Origin: Ehretia macrophylla | Lineage: Eukaryota > Streptophyta > Magnoliopsida > Boraginales > Ehretiaceae | Assembly (NCBI GenBank): GCA_037974665.1 | Contig: CM075778.1 | Location: 22,200,001 to 22,264,000 of the forward strand | Length of the DNA stretch: 64,000 nt | Direction: 5' to 3' | The notes under the pieces: generated by a model | Database searches by the model: none | Told to the model about the DNA's origin: nothing | What the model saw: the letters and a program-made list of their open reading frames with translations, nothing else | Part shown: positions 1 through 12,796 of the stretch, piece by piece | Layout: each line of letters starts with the position of its first letter | How positions within the stretch are numbered: position 1 is the first letter of the stretch | Program-made: the position numbers and the translations under genes

Positions 1-850
1 ACGGAAGAGAATAAGATTGCCCTTGTCGTGTTCTTGTTTGATGGTGATGCCAAGTAATGGTAGAGAGTTACCAGGGCTCAATGGGAACACCAACACACTC
101 CTTCCTTGTGGGAGAACTGTGTGAGCGCCTTTAAGGATAACTATATTTCTACACTTGCCCGAGAGAGAAAATAAGAGGAGTTTGCGAATCTCATACAAGG
201 TGATCTTTCTGTTACACATTATGAGGCTAGATTCAATAAGTTGTCGCAGTATGCACCTCAATAGTGGATACTACAGAAAGGAGGATCTGAAAGTTTGTTT
301 GGGGGTTGAAGCCTAAAATTCAAGATAGTCTGGCTCCGCTCGAGTTTGTTAGTTTCATCAAGGTCTTTGAAGCAGCAACCAAAGTGGAGAAGAGGAAGAT
401 GGTGTCTGTTCCAATGCCGAGTCAACAATTCAAAAAGCCTTATCAACCACAGGGCCAGCATAGACCTTTTTAGGCACAGAGCCAACAGAGGCCATACTAG
501 TCACAAGGCCAAAGTCAGAGTCAAATTAGGCCAGCTGTGACTAGAACTCAACAAAGTGGCCCACGTATGGTTTTAGCCTAGGGATTTTCATGAAGTAGTA
601 CTTCAAGGTCAGCTTAATTGTGCTCCTTCTGCAATCGTAAGGGGCATAGTGAGAATAATTGTTGGAAGAAGTCTAGGAAGTATACCGGTTGCGAGAGTGA
701 TCAGCATCGGGCAAGAGATTACCCTAGATTCCAGAATGTTCATAGTCAACCCGCAGGCAGAGGTCAAATTAGGATGGCAGGCAGTGTGCCTAATCAGCGT
801 GTCCTAACTCGTGTGTATGCATTGGAAAGTTAGGAAGTACCTGAGGCAAT
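1..850 (+). pseudogene. Element A gag, decayed
   Basis: Carboxy-terminal two thirds of a Ty3/gypsy gag polyprotein, the structural protein of the virus-like particle. Frame 1 begins TEENKIALVVFLFDGDAK and continues with RERK, EEFANLIQGDLSVTHYEARF and LSQYAP, matching the retrotransposon gag domain seen intact in H (38380-38720). A CCHC zinc knuckle (CSFCNRKGHSENNC, about 621-662) is followed by a second one that has lost key cysteines (YTGCESDQHRARDY). Several TAG/TAA stops and frameshifts interrupt it, for example TAA after DGDAK near position 55 and TAG near 831. The start of gag is outside the window. Confidence 0.88.
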
Positions 851-1500
851 AAGAGTGGTCGAAGGTACCTTCCTAATCCTTAAACAGTTGGTTAAAGTTT
901 TGATTGATCCTGGTGCTACTCGTTCTTTTATTGATATCCCTTGTGTGCAACGTGTTAATTTGTTAGTTAATGAGCTTTCATATCAACTAGAAGTCCTTAC
1001 ACCATTGGGTAGTAAGTTCATTACCGAATCAGTATGTAAGAAATGTAAGATTCGGATTGGGGATCAAGAATTTCTGGCTGACTTAGTTTTGTTACCTATT
1101 CAAGGCTATGAGGTTATCTTATGTACGGACTGGTTGTCCAAGTATCGTGCTCTAGTGAATTGTTAGACTAAAGTGGTAAAGTTTCAAAAACTGGGTTGTC
1201 CAGTGGTTAAGGTAGCAGGGAATCGTGACTCTTCGAAGAATTTTTTCATTTCTTCAATTAATGCTGTCAAACTTGTGAGAAAGGCTTGTGATGGGTTTTT
1301 TGCTTACTAGATTAACAAACCTTCTGATAAGTTGAAGTTGGAGGAGGTCCCAGTTGTTCGAGAGTATTCTAGTGTCTTTCCCAAAGAATTGCCAAGTATA
1401 CCACCGAGAGAGAAGTGGAGTTTGTGATCGATGTACTACCGAGGACTGAACTTGTGTCTAAAGCACCATATTGAGTGGCTCATGCTGAGCTTTTGGAATT
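851..1500 (+). pseudogene. Element A aspartic protease and linker, decayed
   Basis: Retropepsin-like aspartic protease that would process the polyprotein. The active-site region reads LIDPGATRSFI (about 900-933); the usual DSGA has become DPGA, keeping the catalytic Asp. It continues with the flap and a VILCTDWLSKY segment (about 1110-1150, normally GMDWLSKY). A TAG ends the open stretch at about 1164. The linker to RT (VREYSSVFP, about 1355-1382) follows, with a frameshift near 1400. The same domain is intact in H at 39380-39700. Confidence 0.87.
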
Positions 1501-2076
1501 GAAGACTCAGTTGCAAGAGTTGTTGAACAAGGGGTTCATCCAGTAGAGCACGTCACATTGGGGAGCACCGGTGTTGTTTGTGAAGAAAAAGGATGGATCA
1601 ATGCGGCTTTGTATTGATTATCGTGGTTTGAACCAAGTCACTATCAAGAACAAGTATCATTTGCCACATATAGACGAATTGTTTGATCAATTGCAGGGGG
1701 CAAAGATTTATTCCAAATTTGATTTGAGGCAAGGTTATTACCAAGTTCGAATCAACATGGAAGATGTGCCGAAGTCTGCTTGCCGAACGCGGTATGGCCA
1801 TTATGAGTTTGTGGTTATGCCTTTTGGTTTAACTAATGCACCAGCAGCTTTCATGGATCTCATGCATCAGGTGTTCTGACCGTACTTGGATCAGTTCATG
1901 GTGATCTTCATTGATGATATATTGGTGTATTCGAAGTCCGAGGACTAACATGAGCAGCATCTTCATTTAGTATTGCAGATGCTTCATCAACATCAACTGT
2001 ATGCTAAATTCAGTAAGCGCGAATTTTGGCTTCAGCAGGTGGCTTTTCTTGGTCATATTATATCTCAATAGGGTAT
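1501..2076 (+). pseudogene. Element A reverse transcriptase, N-terminal part, cut by element B
   Basis: Fingers and palm of a Ty3/gypsy reverse transcriptase. Visible motifs are [20 protein letters not shown] (from about 1568), [34 protein letters not shown] (about 1825-1866) and the catalytic FIDD at 1907-1918, followed by ILVYSKSED. Stops occur at about 1543 (TAG), 1877 (TGA) and 2069 (TAG). Coding breaks in the thumb at GHIIS, where element B begins at 2077, and resumes after the duplicated GGTAT at 17261 with the expected continuation DPTKIEVV. Confidence 0.92.
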
Positions 2077-4606
2077 TGTGAAACCCTACTTTTCTATCTT
2101 ATCTCGATTTGTGTGAATTGATCGATCTATTTATGTGCTATATGATTTAGAATGTGTTAAATATGTGATTAATACTCCTAATACATGCTAAGTGTGCATT
2201 CATGAAATTTTCATAAAAAACGGAATCAGAAATTTAATCGTTGATTTTTGTGAATAGTATTTTGAACACATGTCTGCTAAAATTTTCACAGGGGTGTTTT
2301 AAATGTTTTAAAACCTAGTCCTCGGGAATTAATAGACCCGTGTTTGATTAAAACGGATTTGGAATCGGTTTTGAAATTTTAAAGGTTTTTATACTTTCTT
2401 TTGCAAAAATCGAGTTTTAAGCCGACTCGGGTGTAATTGTTTAAATGTAAAACTTCTTGTCACCTAAAAATAAACTACTTGAGATATCTTTGGAGTTGCA
2501 TAATTAGTTTGAGCAAGAAATAGCTAAAGTGAATTAAAAGACTAGAAATACAAAAAAATGCTAACTTTTACTTTTACTATTTTATTTGACCAAGCCTATT
2601 TATGCATAATATATCAATATTTCTCACAAAATAACTCAAAACACACTCATTTCTCACTCACATGGCCGAAACTCCATAGCCTTTCTTGAGGAGTTTTTCA
2701 ACATTTTTTCAAAGCAAATTTTTCATTAAAAGTTGCAATTAAAGTCCAATCTTCATCAACCAAAGCTTGATTCCACCTCTTGAGCATCCATTGAGCATCT
2801 TTCGAGCTTCATAACACATCAAAGGTGAGAGAAAAATTCTAGATCTCAAAAGTCATTTTTTATGTTTTTGCTTATAATTGCATTTTGAACCGTTAGAATG
2901 TTAATTTGAAGTTATATTATTTCTCAGTGCATGCTAGGGATCATTTATGTGTATTACTACGAGATTTGAACAGTTGTTGCGAAATTATTTATTTTCGGGT
3001 AGTAAAAGTTGATTAACTAGCTATTTGATGAATATCTTGAGTTGTTGTGGTTGGAATCGATTGCCCTCGATTTTTAAAAGTTTGTTAATTACGTGGTAGT
3101 GCCGTTATGATGCCGAATTTTTGATTGCGATGTTTGTGTGAAAATCCAAAAATTTCAGCCTAGGTGCATTGAGGTTTTAGGGTTGTTGGGCTTGATTTTG
3201 ATGTGTCTTGGTTGGCTTCCGAGAGGGCTAATGTAGTTGATTGAATGGGTGAGTGTTAGAAACTGGTTTGGAGTTGTTTGGATTAGTAAAATGTAAGATA
3301 TGATTATTTGAAGTTTAGGTTGTTTTTCTTTAAAATGTTGTTATATGCCTTTAGATGATCGGGTGGTATTTGAGTGATTGAACTGTGAGTTGTTGATGGT
3401 TAGATTAGGGTTTGGTTGTGTGTCTAATGCATGTTAAGTTGGGTGGCCTACTTTGTCATCTAACTTAATTGTTTCATGATTATATAGTTGATGATTGTTA
3501 AATGTTGTTTAATTGATTGTTGAAATACGGATTAATTGATTATTGATTATTGATTGTTGTTACAAAACTGTGAGGAGCACGCTCGGGGTTAATCCGGGGT
3601 GTTACATGGTTAACTGATTGTTATTGTTATTATGAGTCGAGAGTCGGGCAACCAATGTTGTTGACTTCTCGAATTGTTATTATTAGTCGGGAGTCGGGCA
3701 ACCAATGTTGTTGACTTCTCGAATTGAGTCCTATTGTTGTGAGCTTTGATAATGTTGTGTCACCTCGGGAGGCATCCTGGGCTGCGGGCACAGTTGTCAT
3801 GGCTAATCCCTATCTCGCATGGGCGGAGAGGCCATGGGGTGTGGGTCTAGGTCAAGGTACCTCAGGATTGTGTCGTTGAGTTTGGAGAAGTTGATGAGCA
3901 TTGAATTGGTGTATGGAGCTTCATCAGCAAATGTATCGTATCCTTATCGTGCGTTTACAGTTATTGCTATTGTTGCATTTATAATGATTATTAATGTTCT
4001 TTGTGTGTTTACTGCTCAAAGGATGATTTCCAAGGAGTATAGTAAATACTGTTCGAGATCTATCAGATCCTCACTGGGCTTGTTTTCTATAAGCTCACTC
4101 TCAATTATTGCATGCATGTAGGTATTACTGAGCCTGACTTCGGGTACGTGCCTCTTGAAGAGGGAAATGTGCCTATCGTGGATAAGTCTTATGTGCATGA
4201 GTCTTTGCCATGAGATTGTTTGTAGTTGATGTATTATGATGTATTATTAACTTACTTTAACTTAAAGACTTATGTATGATGGTTTGGAAGTCTTTCTTTT
4301 GATCATGTTTAGATTACTAAGTTAGTTTATAATCTATTTTGAAATGTATGTATAGTCTATGTATGAAGTTGGAACGGAGGCGTATAACTATGAACGGATT
4401 GTTGAAGGAATGATAATTGTGTAACATGGTTATGTGGTATGTTGTTAACTTATTTGAGGGGTTGATTGTTGTCTGCTTGTGGAGTTTGGTTGTATGGTTC
4501 TGTAGAGGTTGGTTTAGAGCCTCTGTGTCCTAATTACTATTGTTATACTACCGAAATTTCATTGCGTCCTGACTGATCGTAGGAGGGGTCGAGTTAGGGC
4601 ATGACA
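2077..4606 (+). repeat. Element B 5' LTR (2530 bp)
   Basis: Begins TGTGAAACCCTAC and ends GGGCATGACA. It matches 14640-17260 along its length, with scattered substitutions and one fewer copy of an internal minisatellite unit (see 3633-3735). A TATA-like TCTATAAG lies near 4085-4092, just downstream of the CCTCACTGGG block at 4069-4078, so transcription probably starts around 4110-4125 (inference). No protein-coding gene is visible; short open frames here recur in the other LTR only because the LTRs are copies. Confidence 0.95.
3633..3735 (+). repeat. Two-copy minisatellite in element B 5' LTR
   Basis: Two units containing GAGTCGGGCAACCAATGTTG and TTGACTTCTCGAATTG, starting at about 3635 and 3685 (50-bp spacing), separated by TTATTATTA. 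The 3' LTR carries three units. Confidence 0.9.
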
Positions 4607-4611
4607 TTTAG

Positions 4612-4623
4612 TGGTATCAGAGC
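4612..4623 (+). other. Element B primer binding site (initiator Met-tRNA)
   Basis: TGGTATCAGAGC, five bases after the LTR end, complementary to the 3' end of plant initiator methionine tRNA. It primes minus-strand DNA synthesis. Confidence 0.93.
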
Positions 4624-4899
4624 GCATGTTAGCTGTCAGCCAGGGTATCCTCGGAATGTGGGTAATGGTCTTAGCATGAAAGTATGTATGAAGTGAAAGA
4701 AAAGTGAACTATGTGTTTATATGGTTATGTGATTAAGTGATTATGTGATTTAGTGCTTTTGTGATTACGTGATCAATTTGTTTATATGATTGATACTTAA
4801 GTCATTTATGTGCTTTATATGAGTTTGTTGCTTATGTGTTAATAATTGTCTATAGCCTGTCTATGTGCTATAACCTGCGCTAACTCTTTGATTAGTAGA
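4624..4899 (+). other. Element B leader with TTATGTGATTA-like repeats
   Basis: Untranslated leader between the PBS and gag. The first half (AGCTGTCAGCCAGGGTATCC and following) closely matches the D leader. The second half, about 4715-4850, is made of loosely repeated TTATGTGATTAAGTGATT-like words. No coding sequence seen. Position and conservation suggest a packaging or dimerisation leader, which is inference. Confidence 0.7.
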
Positions 4900-5019
4900 A
4901 TGACTGGTAGACCGAGGACCAGAGGTAGGCCTGAGGTAACTGATGAGGTTCGGAGAAATGTGGCACTAGGCCAAGTTAGGGGTGATGATCGTATAGGTGT
5001 AGCTTTTGATAGGATGAAC
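4900..5019 (+). pseudogene. Element B gag, first 40 codons, interrupted by element D
   Basis: Starts at ATG 4900 with MTGRPRTRGRPEVTDEVRRN, a basic N-terminus like that of Tekay gag proteins (compare MGPRRRADNPN in H). The frame runs to AFDRMN at 5019, where D begins. After D the same frame continues at 12797 with EIMAGQAQLLAGQATETQAL. The start was chosen because no earlier in-frame Met sits after the repetitive leader. Confidence 0.85.
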
Positions 5020-7513
5020 TGTCACGCCCCAACACGACCCCTCCTATGATCAGTCAGGACGCAACGGAATTTCGGCAGTATAACGACAGTAAATAGGATA
5101 CCGAGGCTCTAAACCAACCTCATTAAACATCATACATCCAGCAACTCCTTAATTCAAACAACAATATACAACACAATCATAATATACAATAAACCATCCT
5201 CGTTATACGCCTCCGTTCCAACATAACATACAATACCTCAACCTTATCATACATTTCAAAAATAAGTTGAGACATATTTACAACTTAACCATAGACAAAA
5301 GAAAGCCACTAAGTTAACACCATTTGGATCATCATCTTCCAACATCTATTACAATAAGAACCACAAAGCATATAAAAGTCTATCAAGCTAATATACATGA
5401 CATTTAAACAACATAAAATCATGGATAAGACTCAGGAACATATGACTCGTCCACGTAAAGCACATTTTCCACATTCTCCTCTTCAGGAGGCACATACCCG
5501 TAATCCGGCTCTGCAACACCTGTAAGCATGCATTAATAGAGAGTGAGCTTATATACATAAGCCCAGTGAGGATCCGATAGATCTCGACAGTATTCACTAC
5601 GCTCCTTGGATTTAGTCCTTTGAGCAAGTAAACACACAACAACAATAATAACATAAATAAAGCTATCATCACATAACAACATAAATAATGCTATCATCAC
5701 ATAACTATATGACCATTCAATGAAGGATACTCTATTTGGTGTAGCTCCAAACGCCATCACGATCTCAACCGTTCTTCTTATAACTCCCCATTACTCACGC
5801 ACCCGAGGTACCTCACTATCCCCTTCCCTCCATGACATCTCTGTCATGCGAGCTGGGGGTAGCCTATGGCAGTCATGCCGGTTTCAACCCGACAGCCCGA
5901 CGCTGCCCGAGAGGTGGCACACACATACCAAGGCTCCATATTCATCAATCATCATGCAAGCATAAATCGATCAATCAATTGGGAGATCAGCAACAAGAGT
6001 GCCCGATTCCCGCATTCAATAATAATCAATCAATATCATTTTATCATCATCAATAATCATATCATCATCATCAATAACATCAATAATCAATTAAACAACA
6101 AATAACTAAGTTAGATGACAAAGTAGGCCATCTAACCGAACATGCATAACATACATAATTAAACTCTAAATTACTCAACAACAACTCACCATTCATCACT
6201 CGAACACTACCCAACCATCTAAGGCATCGTTCAAGAAATTAAAGAATGACAACCTAAACTTCTAAAATTCATAACTTACAATCTACTAATCCAAACGTTG
6301 CCAAATCAGTTCCTATCACTCACCCATTCAACCTACTACATTAGCCCTCTCGGAAATCCACCATAACACCTCCAAATCATGCCCGATAACCCTAAAACCC
6401 TATGACGTCATGGCTGGATTTTCCGAATTTTCACACAAACAATGTAATCGAAAATTCGGCATTACAACAGCGCTAACACGTAATTATCAAGTATTTAGAA
6501 ATCGACGGCAATCGATTTCGATCAACACAACTCAATTAAATCAACTTTGAACATTTTAATCAAAATTAAATACCCGGAAAATAAAAATTATGCTACATCC
6601 GACAGAAACTCGTAGTATTAGTATATAATGATCCCTAGCATGCAAGGAGCAATAATCTAACATCAGATTTCAATTCTAACGGTTCAATCTTCATTTATAC
6701 GCAAAAACACAAAAATGACATTTTGAGATCTAGAATTTTTCTCTCACCTTTGATGTGTTTTGATGCAAGAAATGTGTAGAATGGATGCCAAACAATCAAT
6801 TTCAAGCTTTGAATCACTCAATTCGGCTTTGAAACGCAAAATCTGTGAGAAAAATGCTTTGAAAATGCCTTATCTTTCTCCTCCAAGGAGCCACGGTTTT
6901 GTGTGTGTTTTTGGAGTGTGTTTTGTGTTGTGTGAGTGTGTGTTGATGACATTATATAATAAAAAGCTTGGTCAATTAAAAAAATGCAAAGTCAAAGTGA
7001 AAACTAATTATTTTTAGTGTTTTGTTGACTTTAAATGCATTTTATTGATCACCAAAGTTCAAAACAATTATTCAACACCCAAGATAGCTCAAGTAAATTA
7101 TTTTTAGATGACAAGAAGTTTTACAATCAAACAATTTCACCCGAGTCGGCTTAAAACTCGATTTTCGCAAAAGTCGGTGTAAAAACCCTAATAAATTCTT
7201 AAGCCGATTTTAAAACCGTTTTCATCAAACACAGGTCTATTAAAGTCCGTGGACTAGGTCTAGAAGGGTTAAAAAGACCAGTTTCAAAATTATAGCGGAC
7301 GTGTTTCGAAAACACTATTCACTGAAAATCGACGATAAAATTTCTGACTCCGTTTTTGATGAAAATTTCATGAATGCACATTTTAGCACGTATTAGAAGT
7401 ATTGACATCAAAATTATAACTTTCTAAGTCCTATAGCACATAAACAGATCATATGCACGCAAAACGAGACAAAGCACGTAAATCAAGTTAAAGCAGAAAA
7501 ATGGGGTTTCACA
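5020..7513 (-). repeat. Element D 3' LTR (left copy, 2494 bp)
   Basis: Read on the minus strand it begins TGTGAAACCCC and ends GGGGCGTGACA. Nearly identical to 10298-12791. It contains a TATA-like block (TATATAAG in element sense, near 5548-5557) adjoining CCTCACTGGG. Contains (ATC)n/(AAT)n-rich sequence around 6010-6105. No gene. Confidence 0.96.
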
Positions 7514-7526
7514 TTCTCCCCTCCTT
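7514..7526 (-). other. Element D polypurine tract
   Basis: Reads AAGGAGGGGAGAA on the element strand, identical to the tract of B at 14627-14639 and abutting the 3' LTR. It primes plus-strand synthesis. Confidence 0.9.
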
Positions 7527-7531
7527 AAAAC

Positions 7532-7549
7532 AATTGCGTCCGCGCAATT
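7532..7549 (-). other. Hairpin upstream of the element D polypurine tract
   Basis: On the element strand AATTGCG-CGGA-CGCAATT, a perfect 7-bp stem with a 4-base loop, five bases from the PPT. The same structure occurs in B, F, G and H and in altered form in A (see findings). Confidence 0.8.
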
Positions 7550-10276
7550 CTCGAACTGATAGACAATTAAATCCCCAATCGTTACACTTAATAATACTTC
7601 TCTTAGTTCCCATTTATCTCTTAGGATGACACCTAACCAAAGACCTCAAAAGAACAACCTCTGTTGACTGCAAGTTGATGATCATAGTTCCAAGACAATC
7701 TCCAATTCATAATTCTCTCCTACCTAATATCATATTGCATATGAAAGAAACTGCAACTCCAAAGCTTAGCATGACACCACTAATTATCAATCATCCCTTA
7801 CTACACAAAAGAGCTCTATGAACACCCCGAGGGTTTAAAAACTCATTTACGATAACATGAATGATTACCGATCAAGGGAATATCTCAAAAGTGACATTTG
7901 TCAGAATATGGCTCTTATGAAATTTACAAGGAAATACGAATATGAAAAATCATATTCGAGCCAACAATCAAGTGAACAGGAGGTCAAACAGGTTAGAGAA
8001 TCAAGAGGTTAAAAGTTTAATAAGGAAGCATGATAACTAAGATAAGAAATGTCTCAGCACCTTTTAGTTAAATAAGTACGAACAAAGGATAATGGCGAGT
8101 CAAAACAGTGCTGAGTATGTTGAACAAAAATTCCTGAACAAGTAGATATTTCAATTCTCGATGATTGTTCAAAGAACCAACAAGTAAGTTGTACTTGAGG
8201 TGAAATAAAATTAAGAGATAAGAGATGATTAATTCAATAGAAAATATGAGTGTCAAGATAATGAGTATCTTAGCACGCAATAACCAAAGAAGTATTAATA
8301 AGAAGGACAATGCCGAATACTTTGAGTGAGCAATTACAAGCAAAGTAATGACTCAAGATTTAATAATGAAACAATAGGATTAACAAGGATCAACAAGAAT
8401 GACAATGATGTACTTAGGTAGGGAGTACATCAAGCAAGTGAAATTCGAATAAGTAGAATGGTATACCAAAGGAAAAATTACTTTCAAATGAATAGTAATA
8501 GGATGAAATGAAATATTGAAACGAATGGCTAGAGATATAGAATGAAATATAGAAGTCTCAAACCTTAACTCCAATAAGCGACATTGTTATAAGAAGCAAA
8601 TATGAATGTTAAGAATGGAAACAATGTCAAATGAGCATAGGATCCATTAATCCAATAAGCAAACTTTCAAGAAACAATTGATAGGCTAGAAAAATGTAAC
8701 TCTCTCTCAAATAAGTGAGAATAGAGTAGAAAAGAATAATAAGACCGATAGAATTATGAAGCACAGGAAGGGTGTCCCACCTACACATTTGAACACCAAT
8801 AAGTCAAATCCTATAATCTATCTTCCTCCAAATCAAGACACTAAGGAGATCTAGAGAACCTAAGGAGTCATAACAATCACCAAACAAGATAAATCACTCC
8901 AAAATTTTACATTTCGTACCAGACCAATCACTAAACAAGATAAATCACTGATTACCCAACAAGACTAACTAATGAAGACTCCAAAATCTGATAACACAAT
9001 ACAGATTCATATTAACCCATTATAACACAAAAGAATCTCCAATCAACAATTTAGAGAGTCATATCACCTAGAACTCAAAAGCTTGATGTAGGTAAGTAAA
9101 TGTTCAGTCACCAAAATGCATTCTTATTTCCTCAAATAATTCTATCTCCCAACAATTACATCCTCGAATAAAGTAACTTTAGTCAGGAATCACTCCAATT
9201 GTTTCCAAGGTTTAAAGATCAAAACTCCAAAATACCCATTAATAATATAGCAATCCCAAATAGTAGAAATATTCACACGTTATACCACACTTCATTCCAT
9301 TCACAAATATACATCCCTAATTCCTCAAATAAATTCATTCTAAAATAACCTCAAGAAAGTATAATCTGAGTTGAGACTCCAAAAGTGTCTAATCACAACC
9401 TCACAGAAACCTCAACTTATGATTCATCTCCAAGTAATAATAAGTTAAACATGGCAACAAAAGTAATTATAATCATCAAGATACGTTGCTATTTCCTCGA
9501 ACAACTTCATTCTCGCTAAAGGAACATCAAGATCAATCCACTAAGCCGAAACTAAAATCCATAAGCATAACAATTAAAATCTAACTGATAAACTTCTAGA
9601 ATAATAATAATTCAAAATCATGGCCTATCTCTATTTCCGAAAATTCTTACAACCACCCTAGACATTAAAACGTCACTCACGAGTTAAAACATGTATGCAA
9701 CTATATCATATGAAAGACAAGTATAACGTAATGCGCAATTATCATACAATGCAACATTATCACATAACACACAATTCAACATATAAGAAGCCAACATCAC
9801 ATAAACAGGTTATATCACAGAAGTAAGTTATAAACAATTAAAGTCACATAAGCAACAAACTTCACATAAGACAAGTTGATCACGTAACTCACATTGGTCA
9901 CTTAAAGTACATTGAGCACCTAAAGCACGTTGTTTCACATAAGCTAGTTATAAACAATTAAAAGCACATAAACAACTAACTTCACACAAGGCACAAAATC
10001 ACATAAAACACAATTGTCACATAATACACATTAATCACATGATGCACATTAATTACAACACATTGAGTACGTATAGCACGTTATCACATAAAACATATTG
10101 ACCACATTAGTTCACTTAACATACAAGGCATACTGGTCACATAGAAAGTTAGACACATAAGTAAATTAATCACATAAACATATTAACATATGTTTCACTT
10201 TTCTTTCACTTAATACATACTTGCATGCTTAGACCACTACCCACATTCCGAGGATACCCCGGCTGACAGCTAACAT
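7550..10276 (-). other. Element D noncoding internal region
   Basis: About 2.7 kb without gag, protease, RT or integrase motifs in any frame; open frames such as those at 8068-8574 show no known domain. On the + strand 7700-9650 is A-rich with recurrent CTCCAA words. The part from about 9700 to 10200 is built of CACATAA-like words (TTATGTG in element sense), an expanded version of the B leader. The final 10210-10276 matches the B leader closely. Confidence 0.8.
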
Positions 10277-10290
10277 GCGCTCTGATACCA
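10277..10290 (-). other. Element D primer binding site
   Basis: In element sense TGGTATCAGAGCGC, complementary to initiator Met-tRNA and identical to the PBS of B. Confidence 0.92.
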
Positions 10291-10297
10291 CTTAAAC

Positions 10298-12791
10298 TGT
10301 CACGCCCCAACACGACCCCTCCTATGATCAGTCAGGACGCAACGGAATTTCGGCAGTATAACGACAGTAAATAGGATACCGAGGCTCTAAACCAACCTCA
10401 TTAAACATCATACATCCAGCAACTCCTTAATTCAAACAACAATATACAACACAATCATAATATACAATAAACCATCCTCGTTATACGCCTCCGTTCCAAC
10501 ATAACATACAATACCTCAACCTTATCATACATTTCAAAAATAAGTTGAGACATATTTACAACTTAACCATAGACAAAAGAAAGCCACTAAGTTAACACCA
10601 TTTGGATCATCATCTTCCAACATCTATTACAATAAGAACCACAAAGCATATAAAAGTCTATCAAGCTAATATACATGACATTTAAACAACATAAAATCAT
10701 GGATAAGACTCAGGAACATATGACTCGTCCACGTAAAGCACATTTTCCACATTCTCCTCTTCAGGAGGCACATACCCGTAATCCGGCTCTGCAACACCTG
10801 TAAGCATGCATTAATAGAGAGTGAGCTTATATACATAAGCCCAGTGAGGATCCGATAGATCTCGACAGTATTCACTACGCTCCTTGGATTTAGTCCTTTG
10901 AGCAAGTAAACACACAACAACAATAATAACATAAATAAAGCTATCATCACATAACAACATAAATAATGCTATCATCACATAACTATATGACCATTCAATG
11001 AAGGATACTCTATTTGGTGTAGCTCCAAACGCCATCACGATCTCAACCGTTCTTCTTATAACTCCCCATTACTCACGCACCTGAGGTACCTCACTATCCC
11101 CTTCCCTCCATGACATCTCCGTCATGCGAGCTGGGGGTAGCCTATGGCAGTCATGCCGGTTTCAACCCGACAGCCCGACGCTGCCCGAGAGGTGGCACAC
11201 ACATACCAAGGCTCCATATTCATCAATCATCATGCAAGCATAAATCGATCAATCAATTGGGAGATCAGCAACAAGAGTGCCCGATTCCCGCATTCAATAA
11301 TAATCAATCAATATCATTTTATCATCATCAATAATCATATCATCATCATCAATAACATCAATAATCAATTAAACAACAAATAACTAAGTTAGATGACAAA
11401 GTAGGCCATCTAACCGAACATGCATAACATACATAATTAAACTCTAAATTACTCAACAACAACTCACCATTCATCACTCGAACACTACCCAACCATCTAA
11501 GGCATCGTTCAAGAAATTAAAGAATGACAACCTAAACTTCTAAAATTCATAACTTACAATCTACTAATCCAAACGTTGCCAAATCAGTTCCTATCACTCA
11601 CCCATTCAACCTACTACATTAGCCCTCTCGGAAATCCACCATAACACCTCCAAATCATGCCCGATAACCCTAAAACCCTATGACGTCATGGCTGGATTTT
11701 CCGGATTTTCACACAAACAATGTAATCGAAAATTCGGCATTACAACAGCGCTAACACGTAATTATCAAGTATTTAGAAATCGACGGCAATCGATTTCGAT
11801 CAACACAACTCAATTAAATCAACTTTGAACATTTTAATCAAAATTAAATACCCGGAAAATAAAAATTATGCTACATCCGACAGAAACTCGTAGTATTAGT
11901 ATATAATGATCCCTAGCATGCAAGGAGCAATAATCTAACATCAGATTTCAATTCTAACGGTTCAATCTTCATTTATACGCAAAAACACAAAAATGACATT
12001 TTGAGATCTAGAATTTTTCTCTCACCTTTGATGTGTTTTGATGCAAGAAATGTGTAGAATGGATGCCAAACAATCAATTTCAAGCTTTGAATCACTCAAT
12101 TCGGCTTTGAAACGCAAAATCTGTGAGAAAAATGCTTTGAAAATGCCTTATCTTTCTCCTCCAAGGAGCCACGGTTTTGTGTGTGTTTTTGGAGTGTGTT
12201 TTGTGTTGTGTGAGTGTGTGTTGATGACATTATATAATAAAAAGCTTGGTCAATTAAAAAAATGCAAAGTCAAAGTGAAAACTAATTATTTTTAGTGTTT
12301 TGTTGACTTTAAATGCATTTTATTGATCACCAAAGTTCAAAACAATTATTCAACACCCAAGATAGCTCAAGTAAATTATTTTTAGATGACAAGAAGTTTT
12401 ACAATCAAACAATTTCACCCGAGTCGGCTTAAAACTAGATTTTCGTAAAAGTCGGTGTAAAAACCCTAATAAATTCTTAAGCCGATTTTAAAATCGTTTT
12501 CATCAAACACAGGTCTATTAAAGTCCGTGGACTAGGTCTAGAAGGGTTAAAAAGACCAGTTTCAAAATTATAGCGGACGTGTTTCGAAAACACTATTCAC
12601 TGAAAATCGACGATAAAATTTCTGACTCCGTTTTTTATGAAAATTTCATGAATGCACATTTTAGCACGTATTAGAAGTATTGACATCAAAATTATAACTT
12701 TCTAAGTCCTATAGCACATAAACAGATCATATGCACGCAAAACGAGACAAAGCACGTAAATCAAGTTAAAGCAGAAAAATGGGGTTTCACA
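10298..12791 (-). repeat. Element D 5' LTR (right copy, 2494 bp)
   Basis: Same length as the left copy and almost identical to it; differences I saw include C/T near 11082, T/C near 11120, A/G near 11703 and two changes near 12436-12446. Ends at 12791 and is followed by the duplicated TGAAC. No gene. Confidence 0.96.
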
Positions 12792-12796
12792 TGAAC

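Larger units (their letters stand above)
5020..12791 (-). mobile_element. Element D: young LARD-type LTR element without coding capacity
   Basis: Inserted in antisense inside B gag with target duplication TGAAC (5015-5019 and 12792-12796). LTRs 5020-7513 and 10298-12791 are both 2494 bp and I counted only about seven substitutions between them (roughly 99.7% identity), making this the youngest insertion in the window. The internal region (7514-10297) has a normal PBS and polypurine tract but no gag or pol. LTR ends, leader and PPT resemble B, so D is a further reduced relative of B. Confidence 0.95.

Noticed and set aside
3633-3735. CRISPR-like direct repeats
   Set aside because: Two or three tandem LTR units with simple TTATTG spacers in a plant retrotransposon; not a CRISPR array.
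5388-5760. Antisense frames repeated at 10666-11038
   Set aside because: Part of the D LTR promoter block; duplicated with the LTR, no domain.
10277-10290. tRNA-like sequence matching initiator Met-tRNA, also at 4612, 27591, 30996, 37759 and 49007
   Set aside because: Only the 12-14 bases complementary to the tRNA 3' end are present; these are primer binding sites, not tRNA genes.
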